NCBI RefSeq assembly: GCF_004362045.1
Contig: NZ_SNWX01000002.1
Coordinates: 1 to 64,000, forward strand
Source of the DNA: Halanaerobium saccharolyticum
Lineage (GTDB): Bacteria; Bacillota; Halanaerobiia; Halanaerobiales; Halanaerobiaceae
Reading direction: 5' to 3'
Length of the DNA: 64,000 bases
Part shown: positions 53,883 through 63,658 of the stretch, one piece after another
How the letters are laid out: each line of letters begins with the position of its first letter
Numbering within the stretch: the first letter of the stretch is position 1
Position numbers and translations under genes: made by a program
The notes under the pieces: generated by a model
Told to the model about the DNA's origin: nothing
Seen by the model: the letters and a program-made list of their open reading frames with translations, nothing else
Database searches by the model: none

Positions 53883-54917
53883 ATGGGTTTAGATTACAAA
53901 AAAGCTGGAGTCGATATTGATGCCGGCAATCAGGCAGTTGAACTGATTAAAGAGGATGTGCAGTCAACTTTTGGTCCGGAAGTAATGACCGGACTGGGAG
54001 GTTTTGGTGGGCTTTTTAAGCCTGACTTAAGCAATTATCAGAATCCGGTTTTAGTTTCAGGTACAGACGGAGTGGGAACAAAGCTCAAACTGGCTTTTAA
54101 ACTGGATCTTCACAATACAATTGGCATTGATTTAGTAGCGATGTCAGTTAATGATATACTGGCTCAGGGAGCACAACCCCTATTTTTTCTCGACTATCTA
54201 GCAGCTGGCAAGCTGGAGCCGGAAAAAACAGCGGAGATTGTAAAAGGAATTGCTTCCGGCTGTAAAGAAGCTGGAGCAGCTTTAATTGGTGGTGAAACTG
54301 CAGAAATGGCAGGCTTTTATCAGCCAGGAGAATATGATCTGGCAGGTTTTGCAGTTGGCATTGTGGACCAGGATCAGATTATCACCGGAGCTGAGATTAA
54401 AGCTGGTGATTTAGTTATCGGTCTTAAATCAGATGGTCTGCACAGCAATGGTTTTACCCTGGCTCGAGCAGCACTTTTTGAGAGAGCGGGTTTTGACTAT
54501 ACTGCAGAAGTTGAGGGACTGGAAAAGAATTTAGGAGAAGAATTACTTAAACCGACCAGGATTTATGTAAAAACTGTGCTGGCACTGCTCAAGCAATTTA
54601 AGATTAAAGGAATTGCTCATATTACAGGTGGAGGCCTAATCGAAAATCTACCGCGTATTCTGCCAGAAGGCTTAAAAGCTGAAATCAAAAAAGACAGCTG
54701 GCAGCCACAGCAAATCTTTGAGCTAATTCAGGAAGCAGGAGAGATTGCAGAAAAAGAAATGTACAGAACCTTTAATATGGGAATCGGAATGACCTTAGTT
54801 ATAGATAAAGCTGATAAAGATCAAATACTTAAAGAACTTGCAGAAATGGGAGAAGAGGCCTGTCTGATTGGTGAAATAAAAGCAGGAGCTGCAGATACAT
54901 CTCTCGAAATAAAATAA
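53883..54917 (+). CDS. purM: Phosphoribosylformylglycinamidine cyclo-ligase (AIR synthetase)
   Basis: 344 residues. Signatures are YKKAGVDIDAGN at the N terminus, VSGTDGVGTKLKLA and IGGETAEMAGFY. It begins 2 bases after purF. Confidence 0.97.
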   Translation: MGLDYKKAGVDIDAGNQAVELIKEDVQSTFGPEVMTGLGGFGGLFKPDLSNYQNPVLVSGTDGVGTKLKLAFKLDLHNTIGIDLVAMSVNDILAQGAQPLFFLDYLAAGKLEPEKTAEIVKGIASGCKEAGAALIGGETAEMAGFYQPGEYDLAGFAVGIVDQDQIITGAEIKAGDLVIGLKSDGLHSNGFTLARAALFERAGFDYTAEVEGLEKNLGEELLKPTRIYVKTVLALLKQFKIKGIAHITGGGLIENLPRILPEGLKAEIKKDSWQPQQIFELIQEAGEIAEKEMYRTFNMGIGMTLVIDKADKDQILKELAEMGEEACLIGEIKAGAADTSLEIK

Positions 54918-54930
54918 AGAAGGTGTAAAA

Positions 54931-55545
54931 ATGCTTAAGATAGCTGTTTTTGCCTCAGGCAGAGGCTCAAATTTTCAATCAATTATTGACAGTATAAAAA
55001 GTGGAGCCATTCCGGCCGAAGTTAAACTCTTAATCAGTGATAACCAGGATGCTGGTGCTTTAAAGCGAGCAGAACGCGAGGATATAGAGCATCTGTTTAT
55101 TGATCCAGCTCATTTTGAAACAAAAGCTGATTACGAAAAAGAACTAATTGGACTCTTAAAAAATGCAGGAGTCGAACTTGTAGTTCTGGCAGGATATATG
55201 CGGATTCTCTCCCCACTTTTTGTTAAAGAATTTAAAAACCAGATTATCAATATTCATCCTTCACTCTTACCTGCTTTTAAGGGGCTGGATGCTCAAAAAC
55301 AGGCAGTAGATTATGGAGTTAAATACAGCGGCTGTACCGTGCACTTTGTGGATCAGGGTATGGATACCGGCCCAATTATCAAACAGGCAGTAGTCGATGT
55401 TAAAGATGATGACAGTGCTGATGATCTGGCAGCAAGGATTTTAAAAGAAGAACATAGAATTTATCCTGAGGCAGTCAAATTAATTGCAGAAGGAAAGATT
55501 AAAATTGAAGGACGGAAAGTTAAAATTCTAAAGGAGGAAAAATAA
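54931..55545 (+). CDS. purN: Phosphoribosylglycinamide formyltransferase
   Basis: 204 residues, folate-dependent. Signatures are VFASGRGSNFQSIID, the catalytic NIHPSLLPAFKG and GCTVHFVD. AGAAGGTG precedes the ATG. Confidence 0.96.
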   Translation: MLKIAVFASGRGSNFQSIIDSIKSGAIPAEVKLLISDNQDAGALKRAEREDIEHLFIDPAHFETKADYEKELIGLLKNAGVELVVLAGYMRILSPLFVKEFKNQIINIHPSLLPAFKGLDAQKQAVDYGVKYSGCTVHFVDQGMDTGPIIKQAVVDVKDDDSADDLAARILKEEHRIYPEAVKLIAEGKIKIEGRKVKILKEEK

Positions 55546-55547
55546 CT

Positions 55548-57125
55548 TTGTCTAAAATTAAAAGAGCGTTGATCAGTGTTTCAAATAAGGAAGGTATTGT
55601 AGATTTTGCGAAGGGTTTAAAAGAATTTGGAGTAGAGATAATTTCAACCGGTGGGACAGGCCGGATGTTAAAAGAAAATGACGTCGAAGTTACAGACATT
55701 GATGAGGTGACTAATTTTCCAGAAATGATGGATGGAAGAGTTAAGACTTTACATCCTGCAGTTCACGGCGGTATTTTAGCAGTTAGAGATAATGAGCAGC
55801 ATTTAAAAGAAATTGAAGCTCAGGATATTGAGCCAATTGATCTTGTTGTCTGTAATCTCTATCCATTTGCCGAAACAATTGCTAAAGAAGATGTAACTTT
55901 AGCAGAAGCAATAGAAAATATTGATATTGGTGGCCCGACAATGATTCGCTCAGCTGCCAAAAATAACAATGATGTAGCAGTTGTAGTTGATCCGGCTGAT
56001 TATGACAAGCTTCTGGCTGAAATGAAGGTGGGCAGTGGCGGCTTAACTAAAACTCAAAAATTAAAGCTTGCCTACAAGGCTTTCCACCATACTGCAGAAT
56101 ATGATCAGAGAATTCAGAAGTACCTGGGAGAAATTGTGCTGGATGATGATGAAAAAGAAGAAATGCCGGAGACACTGCTGGACCGTTATGATAAAAAAGA
56201 AGAACTCCGCTATGGCGAAAACCCACATCAGAAGGCAGCTTTTTACTTAGAAGCAGAACAGAATGAACCATCAATTTCTACTGCCGAGCAGCTGCACGGT
56301 AAGGGAATGTCTTATAATAACATCAACGATACAGATGGGGCTTTAGAGCTGATCAAAGAATTTACAGCTAAACCAGCAGCAGCAGTAATTAAACATGCCA
56401 ACCCCTGTGGAATAGCGACTGCTGATAATTTAAAAGAGGCATTTATTAATGCCCATGCCGGTGATCCCTTATCTGCCTTTGGCTCGATTGTGGCAGCCAA
56501 TAGAAAAATTGATGCCGGAACAGCTAAAGAAATTGCTGATCAGGATAAATTTATTGAAGTGGTAATTGCACCGGATTATGAAGCTGAAGCTTTGGATATT
56601 TTAAGAGAACGTTCTGATAAAATGAGAATTCTAAAAACCGGGGAACTTTCTATTAATCGGGAAAAGCCAGGTTACAGCATGAAAAAGGTAACAGGTGGAC
56701 TTTTAGTACAGGACAGAGATTTAGCTCAAACTACTGCTGAAGATCTGGAAGTAGTAACCGAAAAAGCTCCAACTGAAGAGCAGATTGAGGATTTACTATT
56801 TTCCTGGAAGGTAGTAAAACACGTTAAATCAAATGCGATTGTAATGGCTAAAGATGAGATGGTAGTTGGTGTTGGTGCCGGGCAGATGAGTCGAGTTGAT
56901 TCGATGATTATTGCCGGCCGTAAAGCTGAAGGCCGTCAGGAAGGCGGAGTTGTGGCCTCAGATGCATTTTTCCCTTTCCCGGATGCTGTAGAAAAGGCAG
57001 CAGAGCTGGGTATTAAAGCAATTATTCAGCCCGGTGGTTCAATCCGTGATGATCAGGTTATAGAGGCCTGCGATGAACTTGGAATTGCAATGGTCTTTAC
57101 CGGTAAAAGACACTTTAGACATTAA
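55548..57125 (+). CDS. purH: Bifunctional AICAR formyltransferase / IMP cyclohydrolase
   Basis: Last two steps to IMP, 525 residues. The N-terminal cyclohydrolase has ISVSNKEGIVDFA and DGRVKTLHP; the formyltransferase has RYGENPHQKAAFY and KHANPCGIA. TTG start at 55548 after AAGGAGG. Confidence 0.97.
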   Translation: MSKIKRALISVSNKEGIVDFAKGLKEFGVEIISTGGTGRMLKENDVEVTDIDEVTNFPEMMDGRVKTLHPAVHGGILAVRDNEQHLKEIEAQDIEPIDLVVCNLYPFAETIAKEDVTLAEAIENIDIGGPTMIRSAAKNNNDVAVVVDPADYDKLLAEMKVGSGGLTKTQKLKLAYKAFHHTAEYDQRIQKYLGEIVLDDDEKEEMPETLLDRYDKKEELRYGENPHQKAAFYLEAEQNEPSISTAEQLHGKGMSYNNINDTDGALELIKEFTAKPAAAVIKHANPCGIATADNLKEAFINAHAGDPLSAFGSIVAANRKIDAGTAKEIADQDKFIEVVIAPDYEAEALDILRERSDKMRILKTGELSINREKPGYSMKKVTGGLLVQDRDLAQTTAEDLEVVTEKAPTEEQIEDLLFSWKVVKHVKSNAIVMAKDEMVVGVGAGQMSRVDSMIIAGRKAEGRQEGGVVASDAFFPFPDAVEKAAELGIKAIIQPGGSIRDDQVIEACDELGIAMVFTGKRHFRH

Positions 57126-57170
57126 AAAAATCCAGTTAGACTGGATTATTATAGATTTCCCTAATCAATT

Positions 57171-57225
57171 CTCCATCCCTATTAATGGACCCTACTCAGC
57201 CATTAATCAGGATGGGGGATTTTTC
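57171..57225 (+). terminator. Terminator of the pur operon
   Basis: CCATCCCTATTAATGG pairs with CCATTAATCAGGATGG (two mismatches), followed by GGGGATTTTT. A smaller AATCCAGT/ACTGGATT stem precedes it near 57129-57147. Confidence 0.85.
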
Positions 57226-57415
57226 TAATTAAAATTTAATTTTATTTTAATTGAATTTTCAAATAAATTTAGTATAATTTTATTAAACGATTTATTATTA
57301 CTTAAGAAGAGAAGAGGGGGGATAAATTAAAGGGGAAATAATTTCAGAAAGATATTTAGACTCACATCATTTTAAGCTAAAACTAAAATAATAATAATCT
57401 TGGGAGGTAATTCAA

Positions 57416-58588
57416 ATGTCAAAACGAGTCGGGATTTCACTTCTTTTTTTAATGTCATTTATTTTTGTTTTTGCTGGGATGGTTAGTGCGGCTGAAGAAG
57501 ATATTACCTTATATACTCCTTATACAGGATTATCGGTAACACCTGGAGAAAGTCTTGATTATAATATTGATGTTATAAATAATAGTTATCAAATTAAGAA
57601 TTTAAGTTTTGCCGTACAGAATCTTCCTGAAGGCTGGGATTATACGATAACTTCAGGTGGGAAAAATATAGAGGAGTTAGCAGTAAAATCAAAAGATTTT
57701 GAAGATGAAAATGAAGAAAGTATTGACTTAAAGGTAAATGTGCCTCTGAAAATAGAAAAGGGAAATTATGGTTTTGCTTTAACGGCAAAAAGCGAAAATG
57801 GCGAAGTGTTTAAGCTGCCCTTAGAAGTTAAAATAGCCGAAAGAGGGGTTTTCGAAACTGAGTTTACCGTTGATCAGAATAATATGGAAGGATATTCTGA
57901 TTCAACCTTTACTTATGATACAACTTTAAGAAATAGAACTGCAGAGAAACAGCATTATGCCTTAAAGGCTGATGCACCCCGGGGTTGGGATGTGAGATTT
58001 AGAGAAGCAGGATCCTATGTTACTTCAGTTACAATTAAGTCCGGGGAAAGTAAAACAATTTCAGTCAAAGTTGATCCAGCAGTTAATGTCAAGGCTGGTA
58101 CTTATAAATTCTCAGTTGAGGCAAACTCCGGTTCTACTTCTAAAAAAATAACGCTGGAGACAGTTATTAAAGGTAAATATGGATTGAATCTATCAACTCC
58201 TTCGGGTAGGTTAAGTAGAGAAATTGTCGCAGGAGAAAATAAGAGTATTGATTTAGAAATTAAGAATACAGGGACAATAACCTTAAGAGATATTAAATTG
58301 AGTGCCACTACTCCTTCTGGCTGGTCGGTGGACTTTGAAAAAGACGAGATTTCAAAACTAGAAGCAGGGGAGACAGCAGCTATAACTGCAGATGTAAAAG
58401 CCAGTGATCAGGCAATTGCTGGAGATTACCAGCTTACTTTAAAAGCCAATACACCTGAAGCTAGTTCTCAGGCTAACTTTAGAATTACAGTAAAAACCTC
58501 CATGATCTGGGGTTGGGCTGGAATTGTGATTATTCTGGCAGTAATTGCAGTTATCTTCTATTTTGTTAGAAGATATGGGAGGAGATAA
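57416..58588 (+). CDS. NEW3-domain membrane-anchored protein
   Basis: 390 residues. A signal peptide ends at about residue 24 (VSA-AEE). The bulk looks like tandem immunoglobulin-like NEW3 (alpha-galactosidase-associated) domains, with repeated LPEGWDYTI, APRGWDVRF and TPSGWSVDF blocks. One C-terminal membrane helix (about 364-384) ends in RRYGRR, so the domains face outward. GGGAGG precedes the ATG. It is followed at 2 bases by an ABC ATPase. Function unknown. Confidence 0.85.
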   Translation: MSKRVGISLLFLMSFIFVFAGMVSAAEEDITLYTPYTGLSVTPGESLDYNIDVINNSYQIKNLSFAVQNLPEGWDYTITSGGKNIEELAVKSKDFEDENEESIDLKVNVPLKIEKGNYGFALTAKSENGEVFKLPLEVKIAERGVFETEFTVDQNNMEGYSDSTFTYDTTLRNRTAEKQHYALKADAPRGWDVRFREAGSYVTSVTIKSGESKTISVKVDPAVNVKAGTYKFSVEANSGSTSKKITLETVIKGKYGLNLSTPSGRLSREIVAGENKSIDLEIKNTGTITLRDIKLSATTPSGWSVDFEKDEISKLEAGETAAITADVKASDQAIAGDYQLTLKANTPEASSQANFRITVKTSMIWGWAGIVIILAVIAVIFYFVRRYGRR

Positions 58589-58590
58589 TA

Positions 58591-59445
58591 ATGGCTGAAA
58601 CAATTATCTCTACCCGTGAACTAACCAAAAAATATGGTGATTTAAAGGCCGTAAATGGGCTGGATTTAAATATTAAAAAGGGTGAGATTTATGGCCTGCT
58701 GGGGCCAAATGGAGCCGGTAAAACAACAACAATTTTAATGCTCCTGGGTTTGACTGAACCCAGCTCCGGTTCAGCAGAGATTAAAGGACTAAATACTACC
58801 CGGGATTCAATTGAGGTCAAAAAATTTACGGGTTATCTACCAGATCAGGTAGGATTTTATAATGACAGCAGTGGAAAAGAGAATTTAATTTATACTGCAA
58901 AGTTAAATGGACTTGATGCTGCAGCTGCAGCACAAAAAGCAGAAAAAATGATTAAGATGGTGGGTCTGGATAAGGTAATGAATGATAAAGTCGCTACCTA
59001 TTCTAAAGGCATGAGACAGCGGCTGGGGCTGGCTGATGTTCTCATTAAAGATCCTGAAATAATTATTCTCGATGAGCCAACTATTGGGATTGACCCCACC
59101 GGGATTAATGAATTCTTAGATTTAATCTACAGATTGAGTAAAGAAAATGGAATTACTGTTCTGCTTTCTTCTCACCTTTTAAATCAAGTGCAGAAAATTT
59201 GTGATCGGGTTGGTATTTTTGTTAAAGGAGAGCTGCTGGCGGAAGGAAGCATCAAAGATCTGGCAGAACAGCTGCTGGAAGAGAAAGAAATCAATCTCAA
59301 TGTTAAAATCAAAGATTATTCAGAACAGGCTGTTGAAAAGATTGCCGAACTGGATGAAGTTCTAGAAATCAAAGAACAGGAAAATCTTCTAGATGAAATT
59401 TATCAGAATTACTTTAAGGGAGGTGAGGTTGATGCCCGGTTATAA
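58591..59445 (+). CDS. ABC transporter ATP-binding protein
   Basis: 284 residues. Walker A is GPNGAGKTTT, the signature YSKGMRQRLGLADVL and Walker B IIILDEP, then the H-loop LLSSHLL. Resembles ABC-2-type exporters (CcmA/NosF-like). It overlaps the permease gene by 14 bases. Confidence 0.93.
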   Translation: MAETIISTRELTKKYGDLKAVNGLDLNIKKGEIYGLLGPNGAGKTTTILMLLGLTEPSSGSAEIKGLNTTRDSIEVKKFTGYLPDQVGFYNDSSGKENLIYTAKLNGLDAAAAAQKAEKMIKMVGLDKVMNDKVATYSKGMRQRLGLADVLIKDPEIIILDEPTIGIDPTGINEFLDLIYRLSKENGITVLLSSHLLNQVQKICDRVGIFVKGELLAEGSIKDLAEQLLEEKEINLNVKIKDYSEQAVEKIAELDEVLEIKEQENLLDEIYQNYFKGGEVDARL

Positions 59446-60364
59446 TAATTCCTTTAGAGTGATGGTCAATAAAGAAATTTCAGATCACGTTAAAAGCTGG
59501 AAGTTCATTATAATTGTAGCTTTAATTCTGCTGACGACTTTTGCCTCTATTTATTCGATCTTAAATCTTATTAAAAATAATGCTGGGGCAATTAATCAGG
59601 GAAATAATTTTCTCTTTTTAAAGCTTTTTACGGCTACAACTGGCAGTATGCCGAATTTTATGACCCTGATCAGTTTTCTGGGTCCTATTCTGGGAATTGC
59701 ACTCGGTTTTGATCTGGTAAATTCCGAGCAAAATAAGGGTACAATCAGTCGCGTATTAGCCCAACCAATTCCACGCGATTATTTTATTACAAGTAAATTT
59801 GTGGCAGCTATTTCGCTTGTCTTTTTGCTGATATTTTCAATCGGATTTCTGGTCATGGGAGCAGGTCTAATTTCTATTGGACTGCCGCCTACCCTGGGAG
59901 AATTTTTGAGGATATTTATCTTTTTGTTTCTAAGTGGAGTCTATATTGCATTCTGGCTTAATCTGGGCATTCTATTTTCAATTATTTTTAAGCAGTCTGC
60001 AACTTCAGCCCTGGCAAGTCTTGCTGTCTGGCTTTTCTTTACAGTATTTTATTCAATGCTGGTTAATATTACTGCCAGAGCGATAGCAGCAAATCCATTT
60101 GCATTAAGAAGTTTAACAGCAGCGCTTTCAAGGCTTTCTCCCAACTATTTATATAATGAATTAACAACTATTTTATTAACACCTTCAATTAGATCTCTGG
60201 GAGGCCTCAGCTTTGAGCAGCTGCAGGGAGCAATTCCCTCAACTTTATCTCTTGATCAGAGTCTAATTTTAGTCTGGCCTCATTTTACAGCTCTAATTGC
60301 AGCCTCTTTAATCTGTTTTGCAGTTTCTTATCTATCATTTATGAGAAAAGAGGTTAGAGCTTAA
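59432..60364 (+). CDS. ABC-2-type permease (NosY-like)
   Basis: About 310 residues and six hydrophobic segments (first at about residues 24-45). The motif NSEQNKGTISRVLAQPIPRDYFITSKF is typical of ABC-2 permeases. ATG at 59432, with GGGAGGTGAGG just before it, is preferred over an earlier in-frame start. Partner of the preceding ATPase; the exported substrate is unknown. Confidence 0.9.
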   Translation: MPGYNNSFRVMVNKEISDHVKSWKFIIIVALILLTTFASIYSILNLIKNNAGAINQGNNFLFLKLFTATTGSMPNFMTLISFLGPILGIALGFDLVNSEQNKGTISRVLAQPIPRDYFITSKFVAAISLVFLLIFSIGFLVMGAGLISIGLPPTLGEFLRIFIFLFLSGVYIAFWLNLGILFSIIFKQSATSALASLAVWLFFTVFYSMLVNITARAIAANPFALRSLTAALSRLSPNYLYNELTTILLTPSIRSLGGLSFEQLQGAIPSTLSLDQSLILVWPHFTALIAASLICFAVSYLSFMRKEVRA

Positions 60365-60387
60365 AATAAATTTAATAGAAGCACAAA

Positions 60388-60424
60388 AAATCCCACTTCT
60401 AAATTTAATTAGGAAGTGGGATTT
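60388..60424 (+). terminator. Terminator of the NEW3-ABC operon
   Basis: AAATCCCACTTCT pairs with AGGAAGTGGGATTT; only a short T run follows. Confidence 0.75.
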
Positions 60425-60454
60425 GCATATTCAATTAGAAATAAAAAAAATAGA

Positions 60455-60582
60455 AATAAAAAAACCGCCTCGGGAAAAAGGCGGTTAAAACAAGGAGAAA
60501 AGTATCTATTACTTTATCTATGCTTAAAGCTGTCCTCTGCAACAGCTTCAAAAAGGGGATAACAAATCTCTATCTCTTTGCT
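60455..60582 (-). ncRNA. Candidate small RNA with its own promoter and terminator
   Basis: On the minus strand a perfect TATAAT (60591-60586; poor -35) is followed by about 125 bases and a strong terminator stem AACCGCCT/AGGCGGTT (60463-60486) with a long minus-strand T run. The transcript could fold with a closing stem CAAAGAGA/TCTCCTTG and inner hairpins AAGCTGT/ACAGCTT and AAAGT/ACTTT. No open reading frame and no known RNA family was recognised. Confidence 0.4.
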
Positions 60583-60817
60583 ACAATTATATAATATCAG
60601 TGAATTATTAAAAAAACTTTAAATAAAGATTAGAAAAAGATTAAAAAAGCTTTAAATTAGTAAATAAATTAATTTGATTTCAGCTGCTGTTTGCTGTTGA
60701 AAATAACTCAGTGAAATAGAAGAACTTTACAGGATTAATAATGCATAACAGCTATTAGTAATAATTATTAATAGCTGAATTGGCGGGGATCACAGGGATA
60801 TTTTTTTAATTTTAATC

Positions 60818-60846
60818 TTGACAAAACAAATCAGTTTAGTTATAAT
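60818..60846 (+). promoter_or_regulatory. Consensus promoter of the iron transporter operon
   Basis: TTGACA (60818-60823), 17 bases, TATAAT (60841-60846): both hexamers are consensus. Confidence 0.92.
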
Positions 60847-60862
60847 TGAACTCGAACGAAAT

Positions 60863-60877
60863 TGAGAATCATTTTCA
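60863..60877 (+). promoter_or_regulatory. Fur box
   Basis: TGAGAATCATTTTCA matches the 7-1-7 Fur site TGATAATNATTATCA at 13 of the 14 defined bases or nearly so. It sits just downstream of the -10, at the transcript start, where binding of Fur-iron would block transcription. Confidence 0.85.
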
Positions 60878-60905
60878 AAAACAAAAAAATCTAGGAGGAA
60901 TTAGG

Positions 60906-61925
60906 ATGAGAAAATTAATTGTATTAACGGTTTTAATAGGTTTGGTTTTTAGTTTAGGAACTTCTGTGCTGGCAGCAGAAGAGGTGAATCTCTACACAAA
61001 TCGTCATTATGATACAGATGAGGAGATTTTGGATCGTTTTACAGAAGAAACAGGAATCGAAGTCAATGTACTTAAAGGAGATTCTGATCAGTTAATTGAA
61101 AGAATTGCCAGAGAGGGAGAAAATACTCCTGCTGATCTTTTAATAACAGCTGATGCAGGTAGATTACATAGAGCCAAAACTCGTGGTATTCTGCAGTCCG
61201 TGAAAACTGAAACCCTGACTCAAAATGTACCAGTTAATTTAAAAGATCAGGATAACTACTGGTATGGTCTGACAATGAGAGGTAGAGTAATTGTTTATGC
61301 TAAAGATCGAGTTGATCCATCAGATTTAGCTGGCTATGCTGATTTAACATCAGATCAGTGGCAGGATGAAATTTTAGTAAGATCTTCAGCAAATATTTAT
61401 AATCAATCTCTTTTAGCTTCACTAGTTTCGATTTATGGAGAAAAGTGGGCTGAAGAATGGGCCGCCGGAATAGTTGATAATATGGCCCGAAAGCCACAGG
61501 GTAATGATAGAGCACAGGCGACAGCTGTTGCTGCTGGTGAAGGAGATCTGGCGATTATAAACACTTATTATCTGGGTAAAATGATTAATTCTGATAATCC
61601 TGCCGAAGTAGAAGTAGCAAAAAGTCTCGGCATCCACTTTCCTGAAGGGAAATATGGAACCCATGTTAATGTCAGTGGAGCAGGTGTTACAAAATATGCT
61701 CCTAATAAAAAGAACGCAGTTAAATTACTGGAATACCTAAGTTCAGCTTCAGCTCAGAAGTACTTTGCTTCGGCAAATTATGAATATCCGGTTAATCCAG
61801 ATGTAGAAGCATCAGAACTTCTGCAGTCCTGGGGAGACTTTAAGGCACAGGGCATTAACTTAACTGAACTTGGAGTTCATAATGAGGCAGCTGTTAAGAT
61901 CTTTAACCGGGTTGGCTGGCAGTAA
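60906..61925 (+). CDS. fbpA: Ferric iron ABC transporter binding protein
   Basis: 339 residues. Signal peptide ends at LAA-EE near residue 21, no lipobox. The mature start NLYTNRHYDTDEEILDRF and NYEYPVNPDVEA near the end are typical of the FbpA/FutA family of ferric-binding proteins. ATG at 60906 after AGGAGG; a frame opening further upstream runs through the Fur box and is discarded. Confidence 0.93.
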   Translation: MRKLIVLTVLIGLVFSLGTSVLAAEEVNLYTNRHYDTDEEILDRFTEETGIEVNVLKGDSDQLIERIAREGENTPADLLITADAGRLHRAKTRGILQSVKTETLTQNVPVNLKDQDNYWYGLTMRGRVIVYAKDRVDPSDLAGYADLTSDQWQDEILVRSSANIYNQSLLASLVSIYGEKWAEEWAAGIVDNMARKPQGNDRAQATAVAAGEGDLAIINTYYLGKMINSDNPAEVEVAKSLGIHFPEGKYGTHVNVSGAGVTKYAPNKKNAVKLLEYLSSASAQKYFASANYEYPVNPDVEASELLQSWGDFKAQGINLTELGVHNEAAVKIFNRVGWQ

Positions 61926-62008
61926 GCTTAAATGTTATTCTAATTGGATAAAATATTATGGATAAGCTTGAAGTTTAAATATGACTTAAGATTAAGGTTG
62001 GGATAATT

Positions 62009-63658
62009 ATGCAGCTATTAAAAAAAATAAAGCAGGGTTCCCCGGGCTGGTTTCTGCTGACAGCAGGGATTATTCTCCTGCTTTTAATTCCAAATCTAAA
62101 TATTATCATCAATTTATTTGGAAAAGCGGGTGAGAACTGGGAACATGTAAGAGATTATCTGCTTATTAACTACTTCCAAAACTCTCTGATATTAGTACTT
62201 GCTTCCGGTCTGCTGGCTGCTTTTTTAGGAGCAGGGCTGGCCTGGATAATAGCTGCCTATGATTTTCCGGGAAGAAATTTTTTGAGCTGGGGGCTAATTC
62301 TGCCTCTGGCCATCCCACCTTATATAGGAGCCTACGTTTATCAGGGTATGTTTAGCTATACCGGACCATTACAGACATTTTTAAGGAATGATTTTCAGCT
62401 GCAGCTTTCACAGCAGTATTTTGATTTTATGAACATCAGAGGTGCCATCTTTATCTATACAATTTTTCTTTTTCCCTATGTTTTTTTAATGACTAAGGCC
62501 TTTCTGTCCAGACAGTCAGCATCTCTGCTGGAAAGCTCAAGGCTTTTAGGTAAAAATGACAGCACTATCTTTTTCAAAATAATTCTCCCACTTTCCCGGG
62601 GGGCAGTAGTTGCCGGCAGCAGTCTGGTAATGATGGAAGTTTTAAATGATTATGGTGTAGTAAAATATTTTGGGATTAGCACTTTTACTACGGCAATTTT
62701 TAAAACCTGGTTTGGTATGGGAGATCTGGCAACTGCAGTCAGGCTGGCAGTGATGGCAATGCTGGTTATTTTTGTGCTTCTCTTTTTAGAAAAGCTGCTC
62801 AGAGGTGGCAGGAAATACAGCTATTCTACTTCCAATATCAGACCTTTAAGCAGGAGAAAATTGAAGGGCAGCAAAAAAGTTTTAGCTCAGTTTTTTTGCT
62901 ATGGAGTTTTCTTTTTTGGTTTTTTACTCCCAACTATTCAGCTTTTATACTGGAGCTTTTTAAGTCGGGGAGGGGAGCTGCTGGGAACTCTAAACTTTGC
63001 CCTCACTTCCTTTTTAACCGGTGGTGGAGCCGCAGTTTTAATCTTAACAGGAGCGGTAATAGTTGCCACAACAGCCCGGATGAGTTCCAGTTTCATTTCT
63101 AATCTCCTGGCAAGAATTACAATTCTCGGTTATTCTATACCCGGGGCTGTAATTGCAGTTGGAGTTTTATTATTTATGCTGCAGCTTGACCAGATTTTTC
63201 TTTTTCTGCAGACAGGTTTTGGCATAGAGATTAATCTTGTTTTAAGCAGTACCTTAGTGATGCTAATTTTTGCCTATGCAGTTCGTTTTATGGGGATTGC
63301 TTTTAATTCCGTCAACAGCGGCTATCAAAAAATAGGAGAAAGTTATTTCGAAGCCTCACGAACTCTGGGTAAGGGAGTTACAGAAACATTTTTTAAGATT
63401 GACCTGCCAATGTTGAAACCGGCCTTAATGAGTGGATTTTTACTTATCTTTATAGAAATAATGAAAGAATTACCGCTGACCATGATTTTAAGACCCTTTA
63501 ATTTTGACACTCTGGCAACTAAAGCCTTTGAATATGCTTCTGATGAAATGATTTATCGTGCAGCTGATCTATCACTGGTTCTAATTTTCTTTTCGACAGC
63601 TGCTATTTATTTAATTACTCATCACCGAAGGAGGAAAAATAATGCAGTTGAAAATTGA
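62009..63658 (+). CDS. fbpB: Ferric iron ABC transporter permease
   Basis: 549 residues, a fused double permease with about 12 membrane segments. The two EAA loops are visible: LLESSRLLGKNDSTIFFKIILP and YFEASRTLGKGVTETFFKIDLP. It overlaps the start of the ATPase gene. Confidence 0.93.
   Translation: MQLLKKIKQGSPGWFLLTAGIILLLLIPNLNIIINLFGKAGENWEHVRDYLLINYFQNSLILVLASGLLAAFLGAGLAWIIAAYDFPGRNFLSWGLILPLAIPPYIGAYVYQGMFSYTGPLQTFLRNDFQLQLSQQYFDFMNIRGAIFIYTIFLFPYVFLMTKAFLSRQSASLLESSRLLGKNDSTIFFKIILPLSRGAVVAGSSLVMMEVLNDYGVVKYFGISTFTTAIFKTWFGMGDLATAVRLAVMAMLVIFVLLFLEKLLRGGRKYSYSTSNIRPLSRRKLKGSKKVLAQFFCYGVFFFGFLLPTIQLLYWSFLSRGGELLGTLNFALTSFLTGGGAAVLILTGAVIVATTARMSSSFISNLLARITILGYSIPGAVIAVGVLLFMLQLDQIFLFLQTGFGIEINLVLSSTLVMLIFAYAVRFMGIAFNSVNSGYQKIGESYFEASRTLGKGVTETFFKIDLPMLKPALMSGFLLIFIEIMKELPLTMILRPFNFDTLATKAFEYASDEMIYRAADLSLVLIFFSTAAIYLITHHRRRKNNAVEN

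Noticed and set aside
60455-60582. 6S or SRP RNA for the minus-strand transcript
   Set aside because: The conserved SRP loop motif is absent and the length and internal bubble of 6S RNA are not evident.
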